A DNA stretch of 64,000 nt, taken from NCBI RefSeq assembly GCF_003097355.1, contig NZ_PYUI01000016.1, forward strand, positions 41,451 through 105,450, given 5' to 3'. Shown piece by piece: positions 1-10,300 of the stretch. Position numbers and translations under genes: made by a program. The notes under the pieces are model-generated. The model worked only from the letters and a program-made list of their open reading frames with translations. It was not told the origin of the DNA and did no database searches. The stretch comes from Arthrobacter sp. H-02-3. GTDB lineage: Bacteria; Actinomycetota; Actinomycetes; Actinomycetales; Micrococcaceae. Each line of letters begins with the position of its first letter. The stretch's first letter is position 1.

Positions 1-2
1 CG

Positions 3-254
3 CGCGAGCTCAGCACCCGCGAACTGGAGTTCATGGCGGCACACGAGCAGATCGGGCACCTCGTGGACGTCCTCATCCGCCGCACGTCCCTGGCCTTCCG
101 GGGCCTCGTGACCGGCGAACTGCTGAACGAAATTGCCGACATCCTCTCCGGCCCGCTCGGCTGGGATGCGGCACTCCGCGCCACGGAAATCACCCACGCA
201 CAGGAGGTGCTTCAGCGGTTCCACGGCGTCCGGGTCCACAGCCTGGTCGCCTGA
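3..254 (+). CDS. glpD: Glycerol-3-phosphate dehydrogenase, C-terminal part (5' end outside window)
   Basis: Only the last 83 residues are visible; the frame is open to the window edge. The sequence runs from RELSTRELEFMAAHEQIGHL to a TGA stop. It matches the C-terminal helical domain of aerobic FAD-dependent glycerol-3-phosphate dehydrogenase, which oxidises glycerol-3-phosphate to dihydroxyacetone phosphate and passes electrons to quinone at the membrane. The FAD and substrate domains lie upstream. The assignment is supported by glpF and glpK directly downstream on the same strand, the usual actinobacterial glpDFK order. An ATG at 33 is internal and not the real start. Confidence 0.85.
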   Translation, partial: RELSTRELEFMAAHEQIGHLVDVLIRRTSLAFRGLVTGELLNEIADILSGPLGWDAALRATEITHAQEVLQRFHGVRVHSLVA

Positions 255-259
255 TTCGA

Positions 260-358
260 CTTGCGTGCCCGGGCAGGGAAGCCCGGGTGCAAGCACTGCG
301 CGGTCCGCCCCGGCGGCCGGCGCAGTGGCTGGCCGGCAGCACCAACATGCTGCCGGCC
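260..358 (+). other. Two hairpins in the glpD-glpF spacer
   Basis: The 156-base spacer contains two inverted repeats. The first (260-293) has CCCGGG arms extended by CTTGC/GCAAG. The second is an 11-bp perfect stem, 331-341 with 348-358 and a 6-base loop. Neither is followed by a T-run, so they look like intercistronic RNA structures (processing, stability or partial attenuation) rather than classical terminators. Function is inferred. Confidence 0.45.
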
Positions 359-410
359 CCACGGCCTCCAAACTCGCGGAGGCCGACAACAGAAAATAGA
401 GGAGTCAAAG

Positions 411-1163
411 ATGTCTCTTGGAATAGTTTTCCTGTCCGAAGTATTCGGCACCGCAATGCTGACCCTGCTGGGTTGCGGCGTGGTGGCCAACGTTGCGCTC
501 AAAGGCACCAAGGGCAACAACGGCGGGTTCCTGATGGTCACCTGGGGATGGGGCATTGCCGTCTTCTCCGGTGTCTACGTTGCCGCCCAGTCAGGGGCGC
601 ACCTGAACCCTGCGGTGACCTTCGGTCTGCTGCTCAACGGCAAGAAGTTGTACGCTCCCGGCGTTCCAGTCGACTTCGCCTCGACACTGACCTACTTCGG
701 CGGTGAACTGCTCGGTGCCTTCCTGGGTGCCATCGTGATGTGGCTGGCCTACAAGCAGCACTTCGACGCCGAGCCCGAGCCGGCCAGCCAGCTGGCAGTC
801 TTCTCCACCGGCCCGGCCATCCGCTCCAACCTGTGGAACGTGGTCACCGAAATCATCGGCACCTTTGTCCTCGTGTTCGTCATCCTGACTTTCGGCGGAA
901 CCCCCTCGGGGCTCGGCCCGTTGTCGGTGGCCCTGCTCGTTGTCGGCATCGGTGTCTCGCTCGGCGGGCCCACGGGCTACGCCATCAACCCCGCACGTGA
1001 CCTCGGCCCCCGCATCGCCCACGCCCTGCTCCCGATTAAGGGCAAGGGTTCCAGCGACTGGAGCTACTCCTGGATCCCCGTCGTCGGACCCCTCATCGGC
1101 GGCGGACTGGCCGGCATCGTAGCCGCAGTCGTGCCGATCATCGCCCCGGTAATCCCTCACTAA
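411..1163 (+). CDS. glpF: Glycerol facilitator / aquaglyceroporin (MIP family)
   Basis: A 250-residue membrane channel that lets glycerol cross the cytoplasmic membrane by facilitated diffusion. Both NPA signatures are present: HLNPAVT (Asn66) and AINPARD (Asn193). The Asp directly after the second NPAR is typical of glycerol-conducting members rather than water-only aquaporins. Six hydrophobic segments are apparent. The ATG at 411 was chosen because GAGGAG lies about 7 bases upstream; a longer open frame from 261 adds only non-membrane, proline/arginine-rich sequence and has no ribosome site. It lies between glpD and glpK, so imported glycerol is trapped by the kinase 43 bases downstream. 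Confidence 0.93.
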   Translation: MSLGIVFLSEVFGTAMLTLLGCGVVANVALKGTKGNNGGFLMVTWGWGIAVFSGVYVAAQSGAHLNPAVTFGLLLNGKKLYAPGVPVDFASTLTYFGGELLGAFLGAIVMWLAYKQHFDAEPEPASQLAVFSTGPAIRSNLWNVVTEIIGTFVLVFVILTFGGTPSGLGPLSVALLVVGIGVSLGGPTGYAINPARDLGPRIAHALLPIKGKGSSDWSYSWIPVVGPLIGGGLAGIVAAVVPIIAPVIPH

Positions 1164-1205
1164 TCGCCAATTCACCTGCCACGCCAAACAGACAAGGACG
1201 TCAAT

Positions 1206-2720
1206 ATGAACCAGTACGTAGTCGCCATTGACCAGGGCACCACGAGCACCCGCGCCATCGTGTTCGACCACAGCGGCAGCATTGTCTCCTCGGGCCAGAT
1301 GGAGCACGAGCAGATCTTCCCGCAGGCCGGCTGGGTGGAGCACAACCCCGCGGAAATCTGGAACAACACCCGCGAGGTGATCGCCTCGGCACTGTCCAAG
1401 GCGAACCTGACCCGCCACGACATCGCCGCCGTCGGCATCACCAACCAGCGCGAAACGGCCGTTGTGTGGGACAAGACCACCGGCGAGGCGGTCTACAACG
1501 CGATCGTCTGGCAGGACACCCGCACGCAGCCGATCGTCGACGAACTCGCCAAGGACGGCGGACCGGAACGCTTCAAGCAGAAGGTCGGCCTGCCGCTGGC
1601 GACCTACTTCTCCGGCACCAAGATCAAGTGGATCCTGGACAATGTCGAAGGCGCCCGGGCCAAGGCCGAGGCCGGCGACCTCGTCTTCGGCAACACGGAC
1701 TGCTGGGTGCTGTGGAACCTCACCGGCGGGACCGACGGCGGCGTCCACGTCACCGACGTGACCAACGCCTCGCGGACCATGTTCATGGACCTGGAGACGC
1801 TGTCCTGGGACCAGGAGATCCTGGACGCGTTCGGCGTCCCGGCCTCCATGATGCCGACCATCAAGTCCTCTTCCGAGGTCTACGGCACGGTGCACACGTC
1901 CCAGCTGCTGCGTGAGGTTCCCGTCGCCGGGATCCTGGGCGACCAGCAGGCGGCCACGTTCGGCCAGGCCGCCTTCGATGCCGGTGAAGCCAAGAACACG
2001 TATGGCACGGGCTGCTTCCTGATCTTCAACACCGGCGAGGAAATCGTCCACTCGAAGAACGGGCTGCTGACCACGGTTGGTTACAAGCTGGGCGACGCTG
2101 CACCGCACTACGCGCTGGAGGGCTCCATTGCCGTCACCGGTTCGCTGATCCAGTGGCTGCGGGACAACCTCGGCATGATCAGCAGCGCCCCGGAGGTCGA
2201 GACCCTGGCCGCCTCGGTGGAGGACAACGGCGGCGTCTACATTGTGCCGGCGTTCTCGGGCCTCTTCGCGCCGTACTGGCGTTCGGACGCCCGCGGCGCC
2301 ATTGTGGGCCTCACCCGCTATGTGAACAGGGCCCATATTGCCCGCGCGGCACTGGAGGCCACGGCTTTCCAGACCCGTGAGGTGCTGGACGCGGTCAACG
2401 CCGACTCCGGCGTTCCGCTGACGGAGCTGAAGGTCGACGGCGGCATGGTCGCCAACGATGCCCTCATGCAGTTCCAGGCGGACATCCTCGGGGTGCCGGT
2501 CATCCGGCCCAAGGTGGTCGAGACGACGGCGCTGGGCGCAGCCTACGCGGCCGGCCTGGCCGTCGGATTCTGGAAGGACCTGGGCGAGTGCTCGGCCAAC
2601 TGGGCCGAGGACAAGCGCTGGGAGCCGCAAATGGACCAGTCCGAGCGCGAACGCCAGATGCGCCTCTGGAAGAAGGCCGTCACCAAGTCCATGGACTGGG
2701 TTGACGCGGACGTGAAGTAG
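1206..2720 (+). CDS. glpK: Glycerol kinase
   Basis: A 504-residue FGGY-family kinase (E. coli GlpK is about 501) converting glycerol and ATP to sn-glycerol-3-phosphate in the cytoplasm. Seen in the sequence: an N-terminal phosphate-binding loop [12 protein letters not shown], the substrate segment GITNQRET, and the C-terminal FGGY signature region around [18 protein letters not shown]. It starts at ATG 1206 behind AAGGA and follows glpF by 42 bases, so the two are probably co-transcribed. The downstream hairpin at 2764-2801 ends the operon. Confidence 0.96.
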   Translation: MNQYVVAIDQGTTSTRAIVFDHSGSIVSSGQMEHEQIFPQAGWVEHNPAEIWNNTREVIASALSKANLTRHDIAAVGITNQRETAVVWDKTTGEAVYNAIVWQDTRTQPIVDELAKDGGPERFKQKVGLPLATYFSGTKIKWILDNVEGARAKAEAGDLVFGNTDCWVLWNLTGGTDGGVHVTDVTNASRTMFMDLETLSWDQEILDAFGVPASMMPTIKSSSEVYGTVHTSQLLREVPVAGILGDQQAATFGQAAFDAGEAKNTYGTGCFLIFNTGEEIVHSKNGLLTTVGYKLGDAAPHYALEGSIAVTGSLIQWLRDNLGMISSAPEVETLAASVEDNGGVYIVPAFSGLFAPYWRSDARGAIVGLTRYVNRAHIARAALEATAFQTREVLDAVNADSGVPLTELKVDGGMVANDALMQFQADILGVPVIRPKVVETTALGAAYAAGLAVGFWKDLGECSANWAEDKRWEPQMDQSERERQMRLWKKAVTKSMDWVDADVK

Positions 2721-2763
2721 CACCACGTCCCAACCCGCCAGCCGGTCGTTCCGGCGGACACGG

Positions 2764-2801
2764 AAGAGCTCCGGCCAGGATTCCCCGGCCGGAGCTCTTT
2801 T
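2764..2801 (+). terminator. Rho-independent terminator after glpK
   Basis: A 13-bp perfect stem (AAGAGCTCCGGCC, 2764-2776, with 2787-2799), a 10-base loop and a short TTTT run at 2798-2801. It lies between the convergent glpK and the minus-strand secreted-protein gene and can serve both. Confidence 0.85.
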
Positions 2802-2819
2802 GTGTCCGGTGACAGGTCG

Positions 2820-3743
2820 TTAGGGCGTCGAGACGACTGCGCGCGGTGTCTTCGCGTAGACGTCCTTGCTGACCGTGTAGCCCCGGCGGTCGATCGCCAG
2901 CGCACGCGCGTTGACGCTTGCAAGTTCGGCGCTGGAGAGTTTCTTGATGTTGACCAGATCCAGGAACTCCTGGTCTTCCCCGCCGACAGCCGTCACCTTG
3001 ATGAGCCCGGTCCCGGCCGAGTAGTACTTGCGCTGGTGGCCGGCGGTGGGCGGATCCAGTGGATTGAACTCATCGATCACCATCACGTCGTCGTAGCACC
3101 CCGCGGGTACACAGACGCACAGGTGCTTGTACTTGACGTCGCCGCAGTCCAGGAAGTCCACGGAGGGGGCGTAGGCCTGGACGTAGGCAGGCGTGTTCCG
3201 ATGCGGCTCGGCCTGCATCGCGATGCCGGCCCGGGCTTTGTCGATGCCGCTGATGAAGGTGCTGGGCGCGCCGGCAAGCTTGCCGTTCTCGTACTCCTCC
3301 GGATATTCGCCGAAGAGCCACACCGCCCCCGTGGTCGTCTGGGCGAAGAAGGCGAGCTCGGACTCCACGAGTTCACCGTCGGAGTAGTCGCGGTCCCAAA
3401 TCGCGATCGTCGTGACGCCGTCGATCACCTTGGTCAGTCCCGTGACGGTGCTGACAACCTTGCGCACGGTGGTCCCGTCCGCGGAGACGACTTTGCCGGT
3501 GGTGGTGTACTGCATGCCGGGCTTGAGCGTGAGCCACTGGTTGTTGATCAGGGGCTTTGCCGGGAAGGCGGAACGGTTGAATGACAGCGCCGAACCGGGG
3601 CCGCACAGTTCCTGGGAACCGGTGGCCGCCGGCGCGGCGGCAGCCGCAGTTGCCGCCGTCGCCGCCGTCGCCGCCGTCAGCGACGCCACCACCAACAGGA
3701 ACGCCGTGCCGTAAGCGGTGAATCTCTTACCTCGTGGAGTCAT
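2820..3743 (-). CDS. Secreted hypothetical protein of the RND operon
   Basis: A 307-residue exported protein. It has a signal peptide (basic start MTPRGKRFTAYG, hydrophobic core, then an Ala/Thr repeat) and a mature domain containing IWDRDYSDGELVESELAFFAQ and GAVWLFGEYPEEYENG. From memory these resemble an unnamed family of exported proteins with a W-x-R-[DE]-x-x-D-G-x-L-x-E pattern; I know no function for it. A cysteine cluster (DCG, then HLCVCVPAGC) suggests disulfides or metal binding, which is inference. It is the last gene of the minus-strand cluster, 31 bases after the RND permease, so it is probably co-transcribed with the efflux genes. Confidence 0.75.
   Translation of the reverse strand: MTPRGKRFTAYGTAFLLVVASLTAATAATAATAAAAAPAATGSQELCGPGSALSFNRSAFPAKPLINNQWLTLKPGMQYTTTGKVVSADGTTVRKVVSTVTGLTKVIDGVTTIAIWDRDYSDGELVESELAFFAQTTTGAVWLFGEYPEEYENGKLAGAPSTFISGIDKARAGIAMQAEPHRNTPAYVQAYAPSVDFLDCGDVKYKHLCVCVPAGCYDDVMVIDEFNPLDPPTAGHQRKYYSAGTGLIKVTAVGGEDQEFLDLVNIKKLSSAELASVNARALAIDRRGYTVSKDVYAKTPRAVVSTP
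3651..3681 (+). repeat. Short tandem repeat (GCCGCCGTC)x3 in a signal-peptide coding region
   Basis: Three near-perfect 9-base units encode the Ala-Ala-Thr repeats at the signal-peptide end of the minus-strand secreted protein. Unit number could change by slippage without breaking the frame. Confidence 0.6.
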
Positions 3744-3774
3744 CTGTCTGCCCTCTCAGTGTTGGTGGTTGCTG

Positions 3775-6700
3775 CTATGCGGCGGGTACGGGCTCCGGCT
3801 GGCGGGGCTCGCGGTCACGTGCCGGACCCTTCTTGGCGAACCGCAAGTAGAGCGATGGAACGATGAACAGATTGACCAGTGTCGAGGTCACCAGTCCGCC
3901 GAGGATCACTACGGCCATCGGGTGCTCGATCTCATGACCCGGCCTGGTACCCATCACCACCAGCGGCACTAGGGCCAGTGCGGTGGCCAGGGTGGTCATC
4001 AGGATCGGTGACAACCGCTCGGCGGCACCCCTCAGGACCAGGTCCCGGCCGAACGGCACGCCCTCGAACTGCTCCAGGTGCTGGCAATGGTTGATGAGCA
4101 GGATGCCGTTGCGCGCGGCGATGCCCATCACGGTCAGGAACCCGACCAGCGAGCCAAGGGACAGGATTCCGCCGCTCATGTGCGCGGCGATTACCCCGCC
4201 CACCAGTGCGACCGGCAGAGTCAGGATGGCGAGCGTGGCCAGGCGCCAGCTGCGGAATGCTGCCTGGAGCAGGAGGAACACCACAACGACGGCACCGATC
4301 GCGAAGAGGAGCAGCCGTTGGGAGGCGGCCTGCCGCTCTGCGTATTCGCCCAGGATGTCCGCGCTGTAGCCGGTGGGGAACTCCACCGATTTGAGTTCGG
4401 ATTCCAGTTTCTCGACGACCCTCGCGAGGTCGCCTTCCTTGACGTTGGCGCTGACGTCCAGCCGCCGGGACCCTTCCGAACGCTCAATGACGTTGGGGGT
4501 GGGCTTCACCGAGATCCTGGCGACGTCGGCCACCCGGATCCGCTGTCCGCTCGGGGTGTCCAGGGGGAGGTTTTCGATGCTGGTGACGCTGGTCCGGATT
4601 TCGGGAGGACTCCAGACCTGGACGTCGTAGGCTTTGCCGTCGCGGTAGACGTCGCCGACCTCCTCTCCGGAAACCATGGTGGCAGCGGCACGGCGGACGT
4701 CACCGGGCTTGAGCCCGTAGCGGTTGGCGGCGTCCAGGTCCACCTCGACATTGACCTGCGGCACGTTGACCTGCAGGGCAACCTTGGCCCCGAGTGCCCC
4801 GTCGATGCCGGCGAGGACCGTCTTGACCTTGTCCGCCTGCTTCTTCAGCGTGTCCAGGTCATCGCCGTAGACGCGGACGACGATCGAGTAGCCCGTGCCG
4901 GTCAGCACCTCGCGGACACGTTCCTTGAGGTAGGTCTGGACGTCCCGGTGGATGCCGGGATAGCCGTCCACGATCTGCTGGATGGAGGCCAGGGTCTTGT
5001 CGTAGTCGACCGAGGGGTCGACGCTGATCCAGTTCTCACCGAAGTTGACGCCCACCACCTCGTCGGCGGCGAATGCCTGACCGATGTGGGACCCGCAGTT
5101 GTTGACGCCCGGAACGGTCATCAGCTCCTTGCAGGCCAGTTGACTCACGCGTACTTCTTCGGCGTTGGAGGTGCCGGGCTGCGTGACCCAGTGCATGAGG
5201 AAGTCGCGTTCCTTGAATGACGGCAGCAGCGACTGGCCCAGTAGCGGGGCCGCGATGATGCCCACGACGCCGAACGCTGCCACGGCGAGGTAGCCGGGGA
5301 GCGGCCGCCGCACAATGGGCCGGAGTGCGGCGCCGTACCAGCGTTTGAGGACCCGGACCACCGGCGGATCCCGGTCTTCCAGCGTGGCATTGCGCAGGAA
5401 GATGTACGCCATGGCGGGCGTGACCGTGAGGGCCACCAGCATGGACGCCATCACGGCGAGGGTGTAGGAGATGGCCAGGGGCCGGAAGAAGGCGCCTGTC
5501 AGTCCGTCCAGGAAGAAGATCGGCACAGTGGCTGCGACGATGATCAGCGTGGCGTAGACGATGGGGCCGCGAACCTCCAGGGAGGCATTGACCACCACGC
5601 GGGCGGTGCTTTCGGTTCCGCCGCTGGCACGGTGGTGCCGCAACCGCCGGACGATGTTTTCGACGTCGATGATGGCGTCGTCCACCACCACCCCGACGGC
5701 GATCACCAGCCCGGCCAGCACCATGGTGTTGATCGTTCCTCCGGTCCAGTAGAGCACCAGGGCGGCGGCTGTCAGGGACAACGGGATGGCCATGACGCTG
5801 ATCAGCGCGGTCCGCCATTGGAACAGGAAGACGCTCAGCACCAGGACCACCAGGAAACAGCCCAGCAGGAGCGCGAGGCCCAGGTTGCCGAGAGACTCCT
5901 CGATGAACGAGGCGGGCCGGAACAACGTGGTGTCGACTGCGATCCCGGTCAGGCCGGGCTGCAGTTCCTGAAGGGCCGCCTCAACACCGCGCGTGACTTC
6001 GAGCGTGTTGCCCCACGGCAGCTTTTCGACAATCAGCATGAGGCCGGGGCCGCCGTTGATCACCGCGTCACCGATCAGCTGCTGGTGGTCTTCCACGACG
6101 TTTGCCACGTCGGCGAGCCGCAACGGGGGCAGCCCTTCACGCTCCTCCAGCGCCACCTGGGCAAGGTCCGCCGGGGACGTGATGGGCTGGACGTGCCTGA
6201 TGCCCATGCTTTGGTTCGGCGTCTCGAGCGCCCCTCCGGTGCCGATCAGGGCGCCGGGGGAGTACTTGAGCAGGCCGGCGTCCAGGGCATCGGACGTGGA
6301 GTTCATGACGTTCTCCAGCGTGACGTCGTTGGCAGCCAGTTTGGCCGGATCAACCTGGACCTGCAGCATTTGAAGGCGTTCACCCCAGATCGCCACATTC
6401 GCGACGCCCGGCACCCGGAGCAGGTGCGCCCTGATGTTCCAGTAGGAAATCATGGACATCTCGATCAACGATCGGGTATCGGAGGAGAGCCCGATCTTCA
6501 TGACGCGGCTGGTGGAGGACAGCGGCTGGAGCATCAGCGGCGGCGCCGCCCAGGTGGGCAGGGTCGGAATGACGGTTGCCATCCGCTCGGACACCAGTTG
6601 CCTGGCCGTGAGCAGGTCGGTTCCGGGCTTGAACTCCAGCACAATAGCGGACAGCTGCGACACCGACTTCGACCGCATCTGGTCCAAACCGTCAATGCCG

Positions 6701-6918
6701 TTGAAGGCCTCCTCCATCGGAACCGTTACCAGCTCCTCAACTTCGGAGGCGGTGAGCCCCAGACACGCCGTCTGGACCTCGACACGGGGCGGCGCGAACT
6801 CCGGGAAAACATCCACCGAAGCACTGCTGAGCTGCGCGCCGCCCACGATCATGAGGGCGGCGGCCATCGCAATGATGATCGACCGGAACCTCAGGCTCGC
6901 AGCGACAATCCGGCGCAT
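3775..6918 (-). CDS. RND efflux permease, heavy-metal (CusA/CzcA) type, relay residues intact
   Basis: A 1047-residue proton-driven RND pump subunit with the usual two-fold repeat: TM1, a large porter loop, TM2-6, TM7, a second porter loop, TM8-12. The start MRRIVAASLRFRSIII and the segment VDVFPEFAPPRVEVQT are typical of the CusA/CzcA branch. TM4 carries VVVDDAIIDVEN: Asp413 and Glu420 sit where CzcA has the essential Asp408 and Glu415. The position of CzcA Asp402 is Ala. Its start codon is one base after the stop of the adaptor-like gene, so translation is coupled. Substrate unknown; metal efflux is inferred from family only. It probably pairs with the permease at 7375-10551. Confidence 0.9.
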   Translation of the reverse strand: MRRIVAASLRFRSIIIAMAAALMIVGGAQLSSASVDVFPEFAPPRVEVQTACLGLTASEVEELVTVPMEEAFNGIDGLDQMRSKSVSQLSAIVLEFKPGTDLLTARQLVSERMATVIPTLPTWAAPPLMLQPLSSTSRVMKIGLSSDTRSLIEMSMISYWNIRAHLLRVPGVANVAIWGERLQMLQVQVDPAKLAANDVTLENVMNSTSDALDAGLLKYSPGALIGTGGALETPNQSMGIRHVQPITSPADLAQVALEEREGLPPLRLADVANVVEDHQQLIGDAVINGGPGLMLIVEKLPWGNTLEVTRGVEAALQELQPGLTGIAVDTTLFRPASFIEESLGNLGLALLLGCFLVVLVLSVFLFQWRTALISVMAIPLSLTAAALVLYWTGGTINTMVLAGLVIAVGVVVDDAIIDVENIVRRLRHHRASGGTESTARVVVNASLEVRGPIVYATLIIVAATVPIFFLDGLTGAFFRPLAISYTLAVMASMLVALTVTPAMAYIFLRNATLEDRDPPVVRVLKRWYGAALRPIVRRPLPGYLAVAAFGVVGIIAAPLLGQSLLPSFKERDFLMHWVTQPGTSNAEEVRVSQLACKELMTVPGVNNCGSHIGQAFAADEVVGVNFGENWISVDPSVDYDKTLASIQQIVDGYPGIHRDVQTYLKERVREVLTGTGYSIVVRVYGDDLDTLKKQADKVKTVLAGIDGALGAKVALQVNVPQVNVEVDLDAANRYGLKPGDVRRAAATMVSGEEVGDVYRDGKAYDVQVWSPPEIRTSVTSIENLPLDTPSGQRIRVADVARISVKPTPNVIERSEGSRRLDVSANVKEGDLARVVEKLESELKSVEFPTGYSADILGEYAERQAASQRLLLFAIGAVVVVFLLLQAAFRSWRLATLAILTLPVALVGGVIAAHMSGGILSLGSLVGFLTVMGIAARNGILLINHCQHLEQFEGVPFGRDLVLRGAAERLSPILMTTLATALALVPLVVMGTRPGHEIEHPMAVVILGGLVTSTLVNLFIVPSLYLRFAKKGPARDREPRQPEPVPAA

Positions 6919-6919
6919 G

Positions 6920-7378
6920 TCAATGGGCCGTATCGAACTCGGCGCCGAACAGTTCAGCCGCGCCGACGGTCACGACGGCGGTGCCCACCGCGGGCCCCGC
7001 CGAAGCGGTGACCACTCCGGACTCCACCTTGGCCACCGTGACCGGTTCCCGCTGGTAGACCCGCGGGGCCGGGTTGGTGTACACCCAGGTCTTGCCGCCG
7101 GCGTCGTAGAGCAGGGCCGCATAGGGCAGCAGGACGGCCGTCCCCGTGCCGGCCTTGACGGTATCGGTCTTCAGGTCCAGGCGCTCGATTCCCTTTTCGG
7201 TCAAGGTCAGTTTCGCGATGCCGGTCGCGGCATTCTTCTCCACCTTGGCGGGTTCGTTGGCCGAGACGGCGGCGGGCGTTGCCGCCGTCGTCTGGGCGCA
7301 CGAGGGCAACGCGAACAGAAGGGCTGCGCAGACGGCGGCCGCCAGGGGCAGGCGCCGCAGGGGCTGTTGGCTGGTCAT
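6920..7378 (-). CDS. Truncated RND periplasmic-adaptor-like lipoprotein
   Basis: A 152-residue exported protein. The N-terminus is a signal peptide ending in ALPSC, a plausible though not ideal lipobox. After a low-complexity linker, residues about 55-150 resemble only the membrane-proximal beta domain of CusB/HlyD adaptors (VLLPYAALLYDAGGKTWVYT and the end VVTVGAAELFGAEF). The lipoyl and alpha-hairpin domains that reach an outer-membrane channel are absent, which makes sense in a bacterium without an outer membrane. The ATG at 7378 overlaps the stop of the upstream permease (ATGA), and the stop is one base before the next permease, so all three are translationally coupled. A longer frame from 7444 overlaps the permease and was rejected. 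Confidence 0.8.
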   Translation of the reverse strand: MTSQQPLRRLPLAAAVCAALLFALPSCAQTTAATPAAVSANEPAKVEKNAATGIAKLTLTEKGIERLDLKTDTVKAGTGTAVLLPYAALLYDAGGKTWVYTNPAPRVYQREPVTVAKVESGVVTASAGPAVGTAVVTVGAAELFGAEFDTAH

Positions 7379-10300
7379 TTTGCTTCCACCTTTTCCTGCA
7401 TAACGGGCTGGACTGGAACTTCGGCTTCGTAGACTTCCGCCCACTCTTCGGGGGCGGACCGGGGCCCGAACCAGAGCGCGAGCAGGGGGAGCACGAAGAT
7501 CCCGATGAGGGTTGTAGTGACGAGTCCGCCAACAATGATCAGGGCCATCGGCCCCAGGAGGGCCCCGCCCACGGCGCCGCCGAAGAGTCCCGGCGGGATG
7601 AGGATCGCCACCGTGATCAGGGCGGATTTCAGGATGGGCGACACCCGCTCCCGCGCTGCAGTCAAGACGGCTTCTTCACGGGACTCCTGCGGGGCCGCCC
7701 GCCACAGCTCATCTGTACGGGCCGAGAGCAATGCCGCGTTGCGGCCGGCGACGGCCAGCAGCGCCGCAAACGCGGTGAGCGACAGCACGGTGATTGCATC
7801 CCCCGCGATCCACGCCGCTATGGCGGCCCCGGCCAGCGCGGCCGGCAGGGACAGGAAGACGGCGAGGGCCAGCTTCCAGCTCCGCACGGCTGCCTGGAGC
7901 AGGAGCAGGATGGCAATGAGGGCTGCCGCGCCGATCCACAACACCAGGGAGTCTCCGGCCAGTTGTTCACTGTATTTGGTGGGGATTTCGGCGTGGTATT
8001 CCAGCGGGAACTGGATCTGCGAGATCGCCGCGTTGATGTCGCGCTGGATATCCGCCAGCGGCCGCCCGCTGACGTCGGCCACGACGTCGATCCTCCGCGA
8101 GGTGTCATCGTGCATGATCACGACTTCGTTTGGTACGAGCCGGACGTCGGCGATCTGGCCCAGCTGGACCTGACCGCCGCTTGGCGTGTCGAGCAACAGT
8201 TCGCGGATGCTGGTCAGGTCGTCCCTGACGTCCACCGCGCCGCGCACCACCACTTCAAAGACCTTTTGCTGTTCGAAGAGGTTGCCGACCACAATGCCCT
8301 GCATCAGGGCCGCGGCGGCGCGCCGCGCATCGCCGGGTTTGATGCCGACTTTCTGCGCCTCGGCGAGGTTGACTTCGACTTCGACGATGGGCGTCATGGC
8401 GCCGGCGTTGATGGTCGGGTTCTGCACGCCGTCAACCGTCTCAAGGGCCTTGCGGACCTCTTCGGCTTTTTCGCGCAGGACCGGCATGTCGGTGCCGTAG
8501 ACGCGGACGGCGAATCCCGGATCCATGCTGCTGCGCTGTTCACCGATCTTCTGCTGGGAGTAGTTCACGACGTTGTGGGCGATGCCCGGGTAGCCTTGGA
8601 CGACGTCGCGGACAGCTTTCTCCGTCTCGGTGAAATTGGCGTCCGGTGTGATGGACACCCAGAGTTCCGCGGAGCTGTTACCCACCACCTGGTCGGAGGA
8701 AATGGCGCGGCCGATATGTCCGCCGACTCCCGAAACGCCCGGCAGTGCCCGCAGCTCTTCGGACGCCTTCGACGCCACCCTGCGGACTTCGTCGTTGGAC
8801 GTGCCGGCCATGGAGTCCCATTGCACCAGGAGCGTCCGGTCCGGAATGGTCGGAACGACCGCACGGGTTCCGACCAGCTGGGATGCGGCGGCGAGTCCGA
8901 GCAGGCCAACGACGGCGACAGCAACGATGCCGACCGCGGTGCGGGACCGCGCGCCCTCGAGCGCCCGGTCATAGTAGGACTTGGCCCGGACAACAACGGG
9001 CGAGTCGGGCCGCGGGGCCCTCTCGCGGGGCAGCAGGAGATACGCCAGGACAGGCGTCACGGACAAGCCCACCAGCATTGAGACGGCAAGCGTCAGCGCC
9101 ATCGACCAGTACAACGGCTGGAAGAACGCGCCGCCGACTCCCGTGACGAACAGCGTCGGCGCGAGCGCCATGGCCATGACGAGGGACCCGTGGAACAACG
9201 GGGTGCGGACGCTGCGGACCAGCTGCACCATGCGGAACCTGATGGTGGCTTCAGTCTCGGGTCCGGTGGCCCGCAGGGGCCGGCGCCGCTGCGCCTGAAC
9301 ATCCTCCACAATGTCTCCCACGATCACGGACACGCCCAGCAGGATGCCGGCGAGGATTGAGATGTTCAGTGTGGCGTCAAGCAGGTAGAGGACCGCCCCG
9401 GCCGCCATGACGGTAGTCGTGAGGGCCACAAGGGCGATCACCGCGACGCGCCAGGAACGGAAGAGCAGCCAGAAGAGCAGGATGGCGATCAGGAGGCTCA
9501 CGAGCAGTGCCACGCCAAGACCGTCCACTGCATCCTGCAGGAACGAGGCGGGCCGGAAGACGGACGTATCCATCTGGATTCCGGACAGTCCCGGCTGCAT
9601 GTCGTTCAAGGCAGCCTCGATATCCCTGGTGACCTGCAGCGCGCTGGTTCCGGGGAACTTCTCCACCACCAGCAGCAGGCCTGCATCCTGTCCGACGACG
9701 GCGTCGCCGATCAGCGGCTGGTGGTCCTCCTTCACCTGGGAAATCTCACCCAGGAGCATGGGAGAGCCGGAGTCTTCGACGCTCACCTTGGCGAGGTCGG
9801 CGGGCGTCCGGATGGGCAGGACGTGCTGAATGCCCAAGCGTTGGCTTGGCGACTCCACGAACCCGCCCGTGCCGGGCGTTGATGCCTCAAGGAAGCTCAG
9901 CGGAGACACCCAGACGGCGTTGCCCGTGGTTTTGATGACCTGCTCGAGCGTGATGCCCTTGTCGCGGAGTTGCGTGGGAGTGACTTCGACCTGGAGCTGC
10001 TGTTCGCGCTGACCCCAGATGGACACGTTGGCAACACCGGGAATGCCGATGAGCCGCGGCTTGATCTTCCACCGGGCCAGGACGGACATTTCGATGCCGG
10101 AGAGCTGCTGGGAGGTCATCCGGACCATGAGCACGCGGCTGGTTGACGACATCGGCTGCATAATCAGTGGTGGCGCCGAGACGTTGGGCAGCGCGTGGGC
10201 CTGGGTCATGCGCTCGGCCACGAGTTGGCGCGCGCGCAGAAGGTCGGTGCCCGGCTCGAACACGAGCTCGATCGAGGACAGGCCGGGGACTGACTTGGAC

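Noticed and set aside
591..2726. 711-codon minus-strand open frame across glpF-glpK
   Set aside because: It is antisense to two clear genes; high GC leaves the opposite frame open. The product is repetitive in Val/Gly/Asp with no domain.
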